In this document: piece by piece, positions 54,741-64,000 of the stretch | How the letters are laid out: each line of letters starts with the position of its first letter | Position numbering within the stretch: the stretch's first letter is position 1 | NCBI RefSeq assembly: GCF_001999325.1 | Contig: NZ_MVAR01000026.1 | Coordinates: forward strand, 1-64,000 | Direction of reading: 5' to 3' | DNA: 64,000 bases | From: Thioalkalivibrio versutus | GTDB lineage: Bacteria > Pseudomonadota > Gammaproteobacteria > Ectothiorhodospirales > Ectothiorhodospiraceae | Made by a program: the position numbers and the translations under genes | The notes under the pieces: model-generated | Told to the model about the DNA's origin: nothing | The model's input: the letters and a program-made list of their open reading frames with translations, nothing else | Database searches by the model: none

Positions 54741-56086
54741 GGGCTCTTCTCCCCCGCCCCCTGCAGCGCCTCCAGCAGGCCGCGTGCCTTGTGCCGGGTC
54801 TCCTCCAGCTCGCGCTCGGGATCGGAGTCCGCGACGATGCCGGCTCCCGCCCGAAAACGCAGTTCGTTCCCCCGAACGACGAGGGTCCGGATCAGGATAT
54901 TGGTATCCATGCGGCCGTGGCGGCTGACGTACCCGCAGCCGCCGGTGTAGGCCCCACGCGGGGCCTGTTGTTCCAGTTCCTGGATGATCTGCATGCTGCG
55001 GATCTTCGGGCAGCCGGTGATGGTGCCGCCCGGAAAGACCGCGCGCAGGATGTCGGCCGTGGTGGTGCCCGGGCGCAGGCGCCCGACAATGCTGGAGACG
55101 ATGTGATGCACCCGGCGATAGCTCTCGATGGTCATCAGCTCCGCCACGCGCACGCTACCGATCTCGGCCACGCGCCCGACATCATTGCGTTCCAGATCCA
55201 CGAGCATGACATGCTCGGCGCGTTCCTTGATGTTGAACGTCAACTCACTGAAAAGACGCCGGTCTTCTTCCGCATCCGGATCGCGGCGACGCGTCCCCGC
55301 AATCGGCCGGGTCTCGACCATGGCGTTTTCCACCGACACCAGCCGTTCAGGCGAGGAACTGATCACGTGAGCGCCGGGGAGTTGCAGCCATGCGGCAAAC
55401 GGCGCGGCATTGGCCTCGCGCAAGCGGGTGTACAGCCCCGCCGGATCCAGCGGCTGCGTGGCGGTGGCACGCCATTCGCGGGACAGATTGACCTGAAAGG
55501 TGTCGCCGGCCCGGATGTACTCGAGACCCTTCATCACTGCGTCGCGATAGCGCTGGGCGTCCTCCTCCTGAAGGGCCAGGGCGGGCAGCGGCTCGGATGC
55601 GGGACTCGGCTGGCCCCGGACTGTCGCGCAGTCCGACTCCACCCGCTCCAAACGCGCGTAATCGCCTGCCTCGTCGACGAACCAGGTCGTCCCCTCGTGG
55701 TGATCGTGGACCAGTGCCGCCGGAAAATAGGTCACCAGTGCATCCGGAAGCCAGGGGTCGGATCGGCAGTCACCCAGGGCCGGCTCCATGCGCCAGGCCA
55801 GTTCGTAGCCGGCGTACAGGAACCATCCCCCGAGGAACGGGAGATGGGCATATGCGGCGTCTTCGGGGTCGAGTGGTGGTGTGCTCGAGAGATCCTGGTC
55901 CAGCACGCCAAGCACGTCTTCCCCGGCCGCACTGGACAACGTGCGGCCGGGGAAGGCGAACAGGATGGAAAAACGAGCGGGAGCCTGCCCGATCAGGGCC
56001 GACTCCAGCAGGTGGGGATAGCGCTCTGGGAATCGCCGCGCCAGGGCCGCGAAGTCGACCCCGGCGGCCAGTTCATGGACCGCCAT
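54737..56086 (-). CDS. pabB: Aminodeoxychorismate synthase component I (PabB); TrpE-like features
   Basis: Chorismate-utilising enzyme, 449 aa, supplying aminodeoxychorismate to PabC. The C-terminal catalytic domain has GDTFQVNLSREW, RPIAGTRRRDPD, EHVMLVDLERNDVGRV, FPGGTITGCPKIRSMQII and YTGGCGYVSRHGRMDTNI. Two features resemble anthranilate synthase: PIAGT where E. coli PabB has PIKGT, and HLLES near the N-terminus, the tryptophan-sensing motif of TrpE. Overlap with pabC (ATGA) nevertheless favours PabB. The glutaminase partner PabA/TrpG is not in this window. The gene sits between fabF and pabC, where many gammaproteobacteria have pabC directly after fabF. Confidence 0.85.
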   Translation of the reverse strand: MAVHELAAGVDFAALARRFPERYPHLLESALIGQAPARFSILFAFPGRTLSSAAGEDVLGVLDQDLSSTPPLDPEDAAYAHLPFLGGWFLYAGYELAWRMEPALGDCRSDPWLPDALVTYFPAALVHDHHEGTTWFVDEAGDYARLERVESDCATVRGQPSPASEPLPALALQEEDAQRYRDAVMKGLEYIRAGDTFQVNLSREWRATATQPLDPAGLYTRLREANAAPFAAWLQLPGAHVISSSPERLVSVENAMVETRPIAGTRRRDPDAEEDRRLFSELTFNIKERAEHVMLVDLERNDVGRVAEIGSVRVAELMTIESYRRVHHIVSSIVGRLRPGTTTADILRAVFPGGTITGCPKIRSMQIIQELEQQAPRGAYTGGCGYVSRHGRMDTNILIRTLVVRGNELRFRAGAGIVADSDPERELEETRHKARGLLEALQGAGEKSP

Positions 56087-56101
56087 GGCGGCGCCGCAAC
56101 G

Positions 56102-57340
56102 TCAAATGCTGCGGAACACCAGGGTGCCGTTGGTGCCCCCGAAACCGAAGGAGTTCGACAGGCCGACCTTGGTCTTCATCTCGCGTGCCTCGTTGGCCAC
56201 GTAGTTCAGGTCGCACCCTTCGCTCGGGTTATCCAGGTTGATGGTCGGCGGTGACACCTGATCGCGCAGCGCCAGGGCGGTAAACACACCCTCGATCCCG
56301 CCGGCGGCACCCAGCAGGTGGCCGGTCATCGACTTGGTGGAGTTGACCATGAGCTTGTAGGCATGATCGCCGAAGGCCTTCTTCAGGCCCTGGGTCTCCG
56401 CCAGGTCACCCGCGGGGGTCGAGGTTCCGTGAGCATTGATGTACCCAACCTCTTCCGGATTCACACCGGCATCTTTCAAGGCACGATGCATGCACTTGGC
56501 GGCACCGGAACCATCCTGGACCGGCTGCGTCATGTGGTGCGCATCCGCATTCCAGGCGAAGCCGGCCACTTCGCAGTAGATGTGGGCCCCGCGGGCCTTC
56601 GCGTGCTCGTACTCCTCGAGCATCATCACACCGGCGCCATCGCTCAGCACAAAGCCATCGCGATCCTTGTCCCAGGGACGCGAGGCGCGCTCGGGATCAT
56701 CATTGCGAGTGGACAGCGCGCGGGCGGCAGCAAAGCCGCCAATGCCCAGTGGCGTGGTGGCCATCTCGGCCCCGCCGGCGACCATGGCATCGGCGTCGCC
56801 ATAAGCGATCATGCGAGCGGCGTCGCCGATATTGTGGGTGCCAGTGGCGCACGCCGAGACGATGGAGATATTCGGGCCCTGCAGGTTGCGCATGATGGAC
56901 AGATTCCCCGCCACCATGTTGATGATCGCACTGGGCACGAAGAATGGGGAGATCTTGCGCGCCCCGCCCTTCAGATACGCGCCGTAGGAACGTTCGATAT
57001 AGGGCAGCCCGCCGATGCCGGAGCCAATGGCCACCCCGATCCGCTCGGCGTTCTCCTCGGTGACTTCCAGCCCGGAGTCATCCAGGGCCTGAAGCCCCGC
57101 CGCGATCCCGTAAAGGACGAAGGTATCCATCTTCTTCTGGTCTTTCGGCGGGACGTAGTCATTGGCCTCGAAGTCCCGGACCGCGCCGGAAATCTTCACC
57201 GGCATGTCCGAGGCATCGAAGACATCGATGGGGGAAATGCCGCTCTTGCCGGCCTTGATGTTGCTCCAGGCCTTGTCGATAGTGGATCCGACCGGGGAGA
57301 CGATCCCCAGTCCGGTAATCACGACACGTCGCTTAGCCAA
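56102..57340 (-). CDS. fabF: 3-oxoacyl-[ACP] synthase II
   Basis: Elongating ketoacyl-ACP synthase of type II fatty acid synthesis. The 412-aa thiolase-fold protein begins [22 protein letters not shown]. It has the active-site Cys164 in [15 protein letters not shown], the first catalytic His in [14 protein letters not shown] and the second in [15 protein letters not shown], and ends [12 protein letters not shown]. Preceded by acpP after 111 bases and followed by pabB after 15. Confidence 0.97.
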   Translation of the reverse strand: MAKRRVVITGLGIVSPVGSTIDKAWSNIKAGKSGISPIDVFDASDMPVKISGAVRDFEANDYVPPKDQKKMDTFVLYGIAAGLQALDDSGLEVTEENAERIGVAIGSGIGGLPYIERSYGAYLKGGARKISPFFVPSAIINMVAGNLSIMRNLQGPNISIVSACATGTHNIGDAARMIAYGDADAMVAGGAEMATTPLGIGGFAAARALSTRNDDPERASRPWDKDRDGFVLSDGAGVMMLEEYEHAKARGAHIYCEVAGFAWNADAHHMTQPVQDGSGAAKCMHRALKDAGVNPEEVGYINAHGTSTPAGDLAETQGLKKAFGDHAYKLMVNSTKSMTGHLLGAAGGIEGVFTALALRDQVSPPTINLDNPSEGCDLNYVANEAREMKTKVGLSNSFGFGGTNGTLVFRSI

Positions 57341-57388
57341 TGTGTTCTCCTCGAAAGACTGAAATTACGCGCTCAGCGCAACGACGAA

Positions 57389-57414
57389 GGGCCGCCCTGC
57401 GCGCAGGAAGGCCC
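57389..57414 (-). other. Hairpin in the acpP-fabF gap
   Basis: GGGCC (57389-57393) pairs with GGCCC (57410-57414), enclosing the perfect palindrome CCTGCGCGCAGG (57396-57407). It is stable but has no T-run on the minus strand. It could stabilise the acpP mRNA or partly limit read-through into fabF, matching the higher demand for ACP. Structure is seen, function inferred. Confidence 0.4.
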
Positions 57415-57451
57415 GTTCGCGTCGTCCTGATCGGCGCCCGGAGGCGTCGAA

Positions 57452-57691
57452 TCAGTCCTTCATGTGCTCGTTGATGTAATCGATCGCCTGCTGCACGGTG
57501 GTGATCTTTTCCGCCTGCTCGTCGGGGATTTCGGTTTCGAATTCCTCCTCGAGCGCCATGACGAGTTCCACCGTGTCCAGCGAATCCGCACCCAGGTCGT
57601 CGACGAAGCCGGCCGCGTTGGTCACGTCCTCTTCCTTGACACCCAGCTGCTCGACAACGATTTTCTTGACGCGTTCTTCAATGCTACTCAT
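57452..57691 (-). CDS. acpP: Acyl carrier protein
   Basis: Carrier of growing acyl chains. The 79-aa acidic protein has the phosphopantetheine serine Ser37 in [20 protein letters not shown], and [19 protein letters not shown] in helix 3. Length and sequence are standard. It lies between fabG and fabF as in most gammaproteobacteria, with 128 bases upstream that can hold a promoter. Confidence 0.98.
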   Translation of the reverse strand: MSSIEERVKKIVVEQLGVKEEDVTNAAGFVDDLGADSLDTVELVMALEEEFETEIPDEQAEKITTVQQAIDYINEHMKD

Positions 57692-57819
57692 GGTTCAGAA
57701 ATCCCCTTCAGTGTGAGGCGGCTTCGTTGAAAGGTCCGCCATTCTAGAGAAAAGCCCCGCCGCGATCTAGCGATCCGCGCAGCGGGCCGTGCGGGCGGCC
57801 TGCAGCCGACCCGTCGTGA

Positions 57820-58557
57820 TCAGTGCATGAACATCCCGCCGTTCACATGCAGGGTCTCGCCGGTGATGTATCCGGCCTCCTCGGAGGCCAGGAAACCGAC
57901 GGCCGCGGCGATCTCTTCCGGCGCCCCCAGGCGCCCCAGCGGAATCTGTCCGAGCAGGGCCTGTTTGGTGTCATCGCCCAGTTCCCGGGTCATGTCGGTA
58001 TCGATGAAACCCGGTGCGACCGTGTTCACGGTGATACTGCGGCTGCCGACCTCGCGCGCCAGGGAGCGGGCAAATCCCGCAAGGCCGGCTTTTGCGGCGG
58101 CGTAGTTGGTCTGGCCGGCGTTTCCGGTGGAGCCCACGACCGAACCCACCAGGATGATGCGGCCGCGGCGCAGTTTCATCATGCCTTTCAGCAGGCGCTG
58201 TGTCAGGCGCACGGCAGCGGACAGGTTGGTGTCGAGGACCGCGTCCCATTCCGCGTCCTTCATGCGCATGAACAGGTTGTCGCGGGTAATGCCGGCATTG
58301 TTGACCAGCACCTCGATCGGACCCTCCTGTTCCTGGATCGCCTGCAGGCCGGTCGCGACGGAGTCCGCGTCGGTAACGTCCATCGCAATGCCGCGCCCGC
58401 CCCATTGCTTCAGGGTTTCGGTGATCCGCTCGGCGCCGGACGCACTGGTCGCGGTACCCACCACCTGCAGGCCCTGCTCCGCCAGACGGCGGGCAATGGC
58501 CGCGCCAATTCCGCGGCTTGCACCGGTTACAAGGGCTACACGTTTGCTGTCGGACAT
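57820..58557 (-). CDS. fabG: 3-oxoacyl-[ACP] reductase
   Basis: NADPH-dependent reduction of the beta-keto group in fatty acid synthesis. The 245-aa short-chain dehydrogenase has VALVTGASRGIGAAIA, LVNNAGITRDNLFMRM, the triad Ser139, Tyr152 and Lys156 in GQTNYAAAKAG, and VAPGFIDTDMT. Ends ETLHVNGGMFMH, the classical FabG C-terminus. Flanked by fabD and acpP. Confidence 0.97.
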   Translation of the reverse strand: MSDSKRVALVTGASRGIGAAIARRLAEQGLQVVGTATSASGAERITETLKQWGGRGIAMDVTDADSVATGLQAIQEQEGPIEVLVNNAGITRDNLFMRMKDAEWDAVLDTNLSAAVRLTQRLLKGMMKLRRGRIILVGSVVGSTGNAGQTNYAAAKAGLAGFARSLAREVGSRSITVNTVAPGFIDTDMTRELGDDTKQALLGQIPLGRLGAPEEIAAAVGFLASEEAGYITGETLHVNGGMFMH

Positions 58558-58607
58558 GGTTGTGCCTTTACTTCAAATGAGAGGAAGCCGCCGTCGCGAT
58601 CGGTCGA

Positions 58608-59552
58608 TCAGCCTGCGGCCAGACGTTCGAGCGTGACCTTCAGGGTATCGCGGTCGGCGACATCGAACAGCTCCAGTTCGCGGTCGATGCGTTTGGCAAG
58701 ACCGGTCAGGACGCGTCCCGGCCCGCATTCAACCTGAACCGCCACGCCCTGCCCGCGCAAGCCGCGAATGGTCTCGACCCAGCGCACCGGGCGATACAGC
58801 TGCGCGGCCAGATTTTCCTTGATGGCCGCGGCGGCATCGGTCGGCGCGGCAGTCACATTCTGCCAGACCGGGATTGTGGGGGACTGAAAGCTGGTGCCGT
58901 CCAGGGCCGCCTGCAGGCGTTCCGCGGCCGGGCGCATTAGTGCGCAATGCGACGGGACCGAGACCGGCAGCTTCAGAGCGCGCTTCGCACCAGCATCCTT
59001 GGCGGCGCTTACGGCCCGATCCACCGCAGTGGCATTGCCCGCAATCACGACCTGCCCCGGCGCGTTCAGATTGACCGCCTCCAGGATCTCGCCTCCGGCA
59101 TGCTCGAGGCAAAGCGCGTGTACCGCGGCATCGTCGAGCCCAAGGATGGCCGCCATCGCGCCTTCACCTTCCGGCACCGCAGCCTGCATGGCCCGGGCGC
59201 GCTCGGCGACCAGGCGTACTGCATCCGGGAAGCGCAGGACGCCGGCGGCGACCAGGGCGCTGTACTCGCCCAGGCTGTGGCCCGCGACGGCCTGCGGGCG
59301 GGCGTCCGTTTGTTCGGTCAGGAGGCGCCAAGTGGCGACCCCGGCAGCCAGCATCACCGGTTGTGTCCACTCGGTCTGGTTGAGTTGTTCCACCGGACCA
59401 TGCTGGCAAAGGCTCCAGAGATCCGCGTCGAGGCAATCCGACGCTTCCTGAAAGGTGTCGCGGACAATGGCGTGGTCATCGCCCAGATCGGCCAGCATGC
59501 CGGCGGACTGGGACCCTTGCCCCGGAAATACGGCGGCCCAAGAAGTTGTCAT
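58608..59552 (-). CDS. fabD: Malonyl-CoA-ACP transacylase
   Basis: Loads malonyl groups on ACP. The 314-aa protein starts with AAVFPGQGSQSAGML, has the nucleophile Ser93 in AVAGHSLGEYSALVAAG and the catalytic His in LPVSVPSHCALMRPA. It is the first gene of this fab block: plsX and fabH, its usual upstream neighbours, are absent and infA lies divergently instead. No clear Shine-Dalgarno is visible; a CGCGC/GCGCG hairpin at 59566-59581 lies 13 bases upstream of the ATG. Confidence 0.96.
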   Translation of the reverse strand: MTTSWAAVFPGQGSQSAGMLADLGDDHAIVRDTFQEASDCLDADLWSLCQHGPVEQLNQTEWTQPVMLAAGVATWRLLTEQTDARPQAVAGHSLGEYSALVAAGVLRFPDAVRLVAERARAMQAAVPEGEGAMAAILGLDDAAVHALCLEHAGGEILEAVNLNAPGQVVIAGNATAVDRAVSAAKDAGAKRALKLPVSVPSHCALMRPAAERLQAALDGTSFQSPTIPVWQNVTAAPTDAAAAIKENLAAQLYRPVRWVETIRGLRGQGVAVQVECGPGRVLTGLAKRIDRELELFDVADRDTLKVTLERLAAG

Positions 59553-59690
59553 TCGTTACAGATCTCGCGCGTGAAAGCGCGCGTAGTGTAGGCGGTCACG
59601 TACACCCCGGCAAACCCCGCCCCATCCGCAGGGACCGGTTCTGGTCCGTCGCCGGGGGGTGCAATGTCCCCCCGAAAGCCGCCACGTGAC

Positions 59691-59718
59691 TTGTGTTCCG
59701 CCGGTGCATCCGGATAAT
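59691..59718 (+). promoter_or_regulatory. Candidate infA promoter
   Basis: TTGTGT at 59691-59696 and GATAAT at 59713-59718 are 16 bases apart and 33 bases upstream of the infA ATG. Both hexamers deviate from consensus but the position is right. Confidence 0.5.
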
Positions 59719-59750
59719 GTCGCACCTTGATTCAATACGAGAGGGACCGT

Positions 59751-59969
59751 ATGGCGAAGGAAGACGAAATCGAGCTGGAGGGCACTGTAGTCGAAACGCT
59801 CCCCAACACCACCTTCCGGGTGGAGCTCGAAAACGGGCACACGATCACGGCGCACATCTCCGGAAAAATGCGCAAGCATTACATCCGGATCCTGCGCGGT
59901 GACAAGGTGATCGTGCAGATGACGCCCTATGACCTGACCAAGGGTCGTATCGTCTACCGCAACAAGTAA
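59751..59969 (+). CDS. infA: Translation initiation factor IF-1
   Basis: S1/OB-fold factor that occupies the ribosomal A site during initiation. From the ATG at 59751 it is exactly 72 aa, the E. coli length, and runs [20 protein letters not shown] through [20 protein letters not shown] to [20 protein letters not shown] precedes the start. The frame open upstream to 59727 would add eight residues not found in the family. Next to clpA-clpS as in E. coli, followed by a very strong terminator. Confidence 0.98.
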   Translation: MAKEDEIELEGTVVETLPNTTFRVELENGHTITAHISGKMRKHYIRILRGDKVIVQMTPYDLTKGRIVYRNK

Positions 59970-59980
59970 ATTCCCTCTCC

Positions 59981-60018
59981 AACGAAGAAGCCCCGGCCGG
60001 ACCGGGGCTTCTTCGTTT
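59981..60018. terminator. Bidirectional intrinsic terminator between infA and clpA
   Basis: AACGAAGAAGCCCCGG (59981-59996), loop CCGGA, and CCGGGGCTTCTTCGTT (60002-60017) make a perfect 16-bp stem 11 bases after the infA stop and 46 bases beyond the clpA stop. The T/A distribution at both feet suits termination of the two converging transcripts. Confidence 0.9.
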
Positions 60019-60063
60019 GCGGGCCCTCCCGGGGGCCCGGTAACGCCGGATCGGCGAGCCGCG

Positions 60064-62334
60064 TCAGGACGGCACCGCGGTTTCCTGGATGTCCAGCTCC
60101 AGACCAGCCTCGCCCAATCGGACCACCACTTCGCCACCGTGGGCCAGTCGCCCGAACAGCAGCTCGTCGGCCAGCGGCTTTTTGATGTACTCCTGCAACG
60201 TACGCGCCATCGGGCGCGCGCCCATCTTGACATCGTAGCCGTGCTCGGCCAGCCAGGCACGCGCCTCCGGCTCGACCGTCATATGCACCTTCTTCTCGTC
60301 GAGCTGGGCTTGCAGCTGGATCAGGAACTTGTCGACCACGCTGAGGATGGTGGCCTCGTCCAGCGGCCCGAACTGAATGGTGGCATCCAGGCGGTTGCGG
60401 AACTCCGGCGTGAACGTGCGCTTGATCGCTTCCATCGCATCGCTGGAATGATCCTGCTTGGTAAAGCCCACCGATGGACGGCTGGCCTGCTCGGCCCCCG
60501 CGTTGGTGGTCATCACCAGGATCACGTTGCGGAAGTCGACCTCGCGCCCATTGGCATCGGTCAGCGTGCCGTGATCCATCACCTGCAGCAGCACATTGAA
60601 CACGTCCGGGTGGGCCTTCTCGATCTCGTCCAGCAGCAGCACCGAATGCGGATGCTTGAGGATGGCATCGGTCAGCAACCCTCCCTGTTCGTAGCCCACA
60701 TAGCCCGGCGGCGCCCCGATCAGGCGCGATACGGTATGCCGCTCCATATACTCGGACATGTCGAAGCGGGCCAGATGGATGCCCATCTGCTGCGCCAGTT
60801 GGCGCGTGACCTCCGTCTTGCCGACACCGGTCGGCCCGGCAAACAGGAACGAGCCGATCGGCTTGTCCATGTCGCCCAGCCCGGAGCGGGCCATCTTGAT
60901 CGCGGTGGATAACGTCCCGATGGCCTCGTCCTGTCCAAAGACGGTCATCTTCAGGTTGCGATCGAGGTGGCGCAGGGTCTCCTTGTCGGAACTGGAGACG
61001 GACTTCGGCGGGATGCGCGCGATCTTGGCCACGATCGTCTCGATGTCCTGTACGCCGATGGTCTTTTTGCGCTGGCTGACCGGCTGCAACTGCCGGCTGG
61101 CCCCGGCCTCGTCGATCAGGTCGATGGCCTTGTCCGGCAGGAAACGGTCGGTGATGTAGCGATCGGCCAGTTCCGCTGCCGCGCGCAGGGCCGGCTTGGT
61201 GAAGCGCACGTTGTGGTGCGTCTCGAAGCGGGACTTCAGGCCGCGCAGGATCTGCTCGGTCTCGTCCACCGTCGGCTCCGGCACCTCGATCTTCTGGAAG
61301 CGCCGCGCCAGGGCCCGGTCCTTCTCGAAGATGCCGCGATATTCCTGATAGGTGGTGGATCCGATGCACTTCAGTTCGCCCGAGGCGAGCATCGGCTTGA
61401 TCAGGTTGGAGGCGTCCATCACCCCGCCGGAGGCCGCGCCGGCCCCGATGATGGTATGGATTTCGTCGATGAACAGCACCGCGCCCGGCTCTTTCTTGAG
61501 CTGGGCGAGCACGCCTTTCAGACGCTTCTCGAAGTCACCGCGGTACTTTGTGCCGGCGACCAGCGCGCCCAGATCCAGCGAATAGACGGTGGCAGACGCG
61601 ATCGCGTCCGGTACCTGTTCATCGACGATGCGGCGCGCCAGACCCTCGGCGATCGCGGTCTTGCCCACGCCGGCCTCGCCCACCAGCAATGGGTTGTTCT
61701 TGCGGCGGCGGCAGAGGATCTGGATGGTGCGTTCGATTTCGTGATCGCGCCCGATCAGCGGGTCGATCTCGTCCTTGCGCGCCTTGTCGTTCAGGTTGGC
61801 GGCGTAGAGCTGCAGCGCGTTGGTCTTTTCTTCGCGCTCACCCTCCACCGGCTCAGCCTGGGACTCGCCCGGGTTGGGCTGGGCCCCGAGTTCGTCTTCG
61901 CCGACCTTGGAGATGCCGTGGGAGATGAAATTCACGACGTCCAGACGCGAGATGTTCTGCTGACCCAGCACGTACAGGGCCTGGCTGTCCTGCTCTCCAA
62001 ACAGGGCCACCAGCACGTTGGCGCCGGAGACCTCCTTGCGCCCGCTGGATTGCACATGGAATACCGCCCGCTGCAGCACTCGCTGGAAGCCCAGGGTTGG
62101 CTGGGTCTCGCGCGAATCGCTCGGCGGGATGCGCGGCGTGTTTTCGTCAATATAGGCCGCAAGCTCGTCGCGGATGCGATCGAGATCGCCCCCGCAGGCC
62201 CGCAGCACCGTGGCAGCGCTGGGGTTTTGCGCCAGCGCCATCAGCAGATGCTCAACCGTCACGAACTCGTGACGCTTTTCGCGGGCCTCCTTGAAGACCA
62301 TGTTCAGGCTGAATTCGAGTTCCTTGTCGAGCAT
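60064..62334 (-). CDS. clpA: ATP-dependent Clp protease ATP-binding subunit ClpA
   Basis: Unfoldase that feeds substrates to ClpP. The 756-aa protein (E. coli 758) has an N-domain starting [34 protein letters not shown] module 1 has Walker [16 protein letters not shown] and [18 protein letters not shown] module 2 has [30 protein letters not shown] and, in the pore loop region, GYVGYEQGG. Start chosen at the ATG at 62334, with GGAGGT at the end of clpS upstream. The clpS gene precedes it by 5 bases. Confidence 0.98.
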   Translation of the reverse strand: MLDKELEFSLNMVFKEAREKRHEFVTVEHLLMALAQNPSAATVLRACGGDLDRIRDELAAYIDENTPRIPPSDSRETQPTLGFQRVLQRAVFHVQSSGRKEVSGANVLVALFGEQDSQALYVLGQQNISRLDVVNFISHGISKVGEDELGAQPNPGESQAEPVEGEREEKTNALQLYAANLNDKARKDEIDPLIGRDHEIERTIQILCRRRKNNPLLVGEAGVGKTAIAEGLARRIVDEQVPDAIASATVYSLDLGALVAGTKYRGDFEKRLKGVLAQLKKEPGAVLFIDEIHTIIGAGAASGGVMDASNLIKPMLASGELKCIGSTTYQEYRGIFEKDRALARRFQKIEVPEPTVDETEQILRGLKSRFETHHNVRFTKPALRAAAELADRYITDRFLPDKAIDLIDEAGASRQLQPVSQRKKTIGVQDIETIVAKIARIPPKSVSSSDKETLRHLDRNLKMTVFGQDEAIGTLSTAIKMARSGLGDMDKPIGSFLFAGPTGVGKTEVTRQLAQQMGIHLARFDMSEYMERHTVSRLIGAPPGYVGYEQGGLLTDAILKHPHSVLLLDEIEKAHPDVFNVLLQVMDHGTLTDANGREVDFRNVILVMTTNAGAEQASRPSVGFTKQDHSSDAMEAIKRTFTPEFRNRLDATIQFGPLDEATILSVVDKFLIQLQAQLDEKKVHMTVEPEARAWLAEHGYDVKMGARPMARTLQEYIKKPLADELLFGRLAHGGEVVVRLGEAGLELDIQETAVPS

Positions 62335-62339
62335 GGGAG

Positions 62340-62666
62340 TCAGACCTCCTCCATCGAGCAAAGCAGTGGGTGCTGATGACTGCGGGCATAGTCGTTCACC
62401 TGCGCCACCTTGGTCTCGGCCACATCCCGGGTAAAGATGCCGCATACGCCTTTGCCACGCGTATGCACGTGCAACATGACCCGGGTGGCCTTCTCGCGAT
62501 CCATGCTGAAGAAGGTCTCCAGTACTTCGATCACGAACTCCATCGGCGTGAAATCGTCGTTGAGCAACACCACCTTGTACTGTCGCGGTGGCTTGAGCTC
62601 CGGCCTCGATTCTTCGACCGTTACCGAGTCGTCTCGATCGGGGGATTGGGGCTTGTCATTACTCAT
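62340..62666 (-). CDS. clpS: ATP-dependent Clp protease adaptor ClpS
   Basis: N-end-rule adaptor that binds the ClpA N-domain. The 108-aa protein has [24 protein letters not shown], with the NDDFTPM substrate-binding signature, and [27 protein letters not shown]. An unstructured acidic N-terminal extension ([18 protein letters not shown]) precedes the domain. clpS-clpA is the usual order, 5 bases apart. Confidence 0.97.
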   Translation of the reverse strand: MSNDKPQSPDRDDSVTVEESRPELKPPRQYKVVLLNDDFTPMEFVIEVLETFFSMDREKATRVMLHVHTRGKGVCGIFTRDVAETKVAQVNDYARSHQHPLLCSMEEV

Positions 62667-62771
62667 CGGTCGAAATTACGCCTTCAGCGGTTACTCGTTT
62701 GTTAGTCGTCATCCTCGATTGGTTCCGGGTTCAGGCCAAGTGCCCTTACGGACACTCCGACCACCCGACCC

Positions 62772-64000
62772 TCACATGTGCTTGATCATCGCCTCGCCGA
62801 AGGCCGAGCAGTCGATCGGCTCGACGCCATCCATCTGCCGCGCAAAGTCGTAGGTGACCTCGCCGGCACTGATCGCTCCACCCATGCCCTTGACCACCAG
62901 GTCTGCCGCTTCCGACCAGCCCAGGTGCCGCAGCATCATCTCGGCAGACAGGATCAGCGACCCCGGGTTCACCTTGTCCTGACCGGCATACTTGGGCGCC
63001 GTGCCGTGCGTGGCCTCGAACATCGCCGTGCTGTCGGACAGGTTCGCCCCCGGCGCGATGCCGATACCACCCACCTGGGCCGCGAGGGCGTCGGAGATGT
63101 AGTCGCCGTTCAGGTTCAGGGTCGCGATCACCGAGTAGTCCTCCGGGCGCAGCAGGATCTGCTGCAGGAAGGCGTCGGCGATCACATCCTTGATCACGAT
63201 GTCACGCCCGGTCTTCGGGTTCTTGAAGGTCTGCCACGGACCGCCGTCCAGATCCTTCGCGCCGAATTCCTCGCGTGCCAGCTCGTAGCCCCAGGCCTTG
63301 AAGGAACCTTCGGTGAATTTCATGATGTTGCCCTTGTGCACCAGAGTCACCGACGGGCGATCGTTATCGATCGCGTATTCGATGGCCTTGCGCACCAGGC
63401 GCTTGGTGCCTTCGCTGGAGACCGGCTTCACACCGATCCCGGCGGTCTCCGGGAAGCGGATCTGGGTGACACCCATCTCGTCCTGCAGGAAGTCGATGAC
63501 CTTCTTGACCTCCGGGGTCCCCGACTCGAACTCGATCCCGGCGTAGATGTCCTCGGAGTTCTCGCGAAAGATCACCATGTCGGTCTTCTCCGGCTCCTTC
63601 AGCGGGCTCGGGGTGCCGTCGTAATAGCGCACCGGGCGCAGACAGACATACAGATCCAGCTTCTGACGCAGGGCCACATTCAGGGAGCGGAAGCCGCCAC
63701 CGACCGGGGTGGTCAGCGGACCCTTGATCGACACGCGATAGTCCTTCACCGCCTCCAGGGTCTCGTCAGGCAGCCCGGAGTCGTCATCGTAGACCTGCGT
63801 CGCCTTCTCGCCGGCGTAAACCTCCATCCACTCGATGGCCTTCTTGCCGCCGTAGGCCTTTTCCACCGCCGCATCGGTCACCCGGCGCATCACCGGGGTG
63901 ATGTCCACACCGATCCCGTCACCTTCGATGTAGGGGATCACCGGATGATCCGGCACCTGCAGCTTCCCCTGGTCGTCGACGGTGATGCGTTCGCCCTTCT
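62772..64000 (-). CDS. icd: Isocitrate dehydrogenase, NADP-type (5' end beyond the window)
   Basis: TCA cycle enzyme converting isocitrate to 2-oxoglutarate. The frame is open to base 64000: the residues just outside the first apparent GTG ([19 protein letters not shown]) match the E. coli N-terminus, so that GTG at 63956 is internal. [40 protein letters not shown] (with the regulatory serine) and [17 protein letters not shown] are seen. The Lys-Tyr pair in HGTAPKY is that of NADP-specific enzymes. Ends in IKHM. Only the first few codons should be missing. Confidence 0.96.
   Translation of the reverse strand, partial: KGERITVDDQGKLQVPDHPVIPYIEGDGIGVDITPVMRRVTDAAVEKAYGGKKAIEWMEVYAGEKATQVYDDDSGLPDETLEAVKDYRVSIKGPLTTPVGGGFRSLNVALRQKLDLYVCLRPVRYYDGTPSPLKEPEKTDMVIFRENSEDIYAGIEFESGTPEVKKVIDFLQDEMGVTQIRFPETAGIGVKPVSSEGTKRLVRKAIEYAIDNDRPSVTLVHKGNIMKFTEGSFKAWGYELAREEFGAKDLDGGPWQTFKNPKTGRDIVIKDVIADAFLQQILLRPEDYSVIATLNLNGDYISDALAAQVGGIGIAPGANLSDSTAMFEATHGTAPKYAGQDKVNPGSLILSAEMMLRHLGWSEAADLVVKGMGGAISAGEVTYDFARQMDGVEPIDCSAFGEAMIKHM

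Noticed and set aside
63956-63958. GTG as the start of icd
   Set aside because: Upstream codons in the same frame match the known N-terminus of isocitrate dehydrogenase, so the gene continues past the window edge.
1-64000. CRISPR arrays, insertion sequences, prophage or integrase genes
   Set aside because: I saw no regularly spaced direct repeats, transposase or phage motifs; all long frames are explained by core genes.

Overview
The window is a stretch of GC-rich gammaproteobacterial core chromosome. Genes are tightly packed on both strands and ATGA/GTGA stop-start overlaps are frequent. I see no insertion sequence, prophage, CRISPR array or plasmid gene. The gene order mtnA-gyrA-serC-pheA-hisC-tyrA-aroA-cmk-rpsA-ihfB-lapA-lapB-pyrF is the one familiar from Pseudomonas-type gammaproteobacteria, and hspQ, lapB and the infA/clpA/clpS neighbourhood fit that class. 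A cytochrome c' paired with a diheme cytochrome, and a free-standing DsrE-like protein, suggest a respiratory or sulfur-metabolising lineage. My guess is Ectothiorhodospiraceae (Thioalkalivibrio-like), but this is inference without a database search.

Layout. 1-4.7 kb: the 5' two thirds of rne (minus) divergent from rluC, then a HAD phosphatase and an S49 peptidase. 4.7-11.4 kb (minus): a CsiV-like secreted protein with mfd, then a small secreted protein with the agmatine-to-putrescine genes aguA and aguB. 11.5-16.7 kb: a one-permease Lol lipoprotein exporter (LolC/E/F-like plus LolD), a DUF2062 membrane protein and comEC. 16.7-32.9 kb (plus): mtnA, gyrA, serine synthesis (serC, serA), aromatic amino acid synthesis (pheA, hisC, tyrA, aroA), cmk, rpsA with a structured leader, ihfB, lapA-lapB, pyrF and a ComEA-like protein. 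33-39.8 kb: galU, a rhomboid protein, ilvD, hspQ, a NUDIX hydrolase, a class II aldolase, the cytochrome c'/diheme cytochrome pair and tRNA-Asn. 39.9-46.2 kb: an aspartate-type aminotransferase, uvrB, nagZ, a DsrE-like protein behind a strong promoter, and hpt next to S-methyl-5'-thioinosine phosphorylase. 46.4-50.7 kb: bioA downstream of an atypical KamA-family radical SAM gene, divergent from a class V aminotransferase. 50.8-59.6 kb (minus): fabD-fabG-acpP-fabF-pabB-pabC-mltG-tmk-holB-pilZ, read in transcription order. 59.7-64 kb: infA, then clpS-clpA and the 3' part of icd on the minus strand.

How the genes connect. Serine, phenylalanine/tyrosine and chorismate genes form one long collinear block feeding into cmk-rpsA. 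Hpt, thioinosine phosphorylase, MtnA and a class II aldolase together could process the methylthioadenosine by-product: hypoxanthine would be recycled by the adjacent Hpt, and methylthioribose-1-phosphate isomerised by MtnA. The fab block couples fatty acid synthesis with folate precursor (pabBC), cell wall (mltG) and replication (tmk, holB) genes.

Most of the window is ordinary core genome and I did not find a clearly new defence or mobile system. The observations most worth checking are the KamA-family enzyme lacking both lysine-side-chain-binding aspartates, the two-hairpin leader in front of an rpsA without a Shine-Dalgarno, the cytochrome c'/diheme pair, the DsrE-like gene with its near-consensus promoter, and three sequence-level oddities in ComEC, PabB and the Lol permease.
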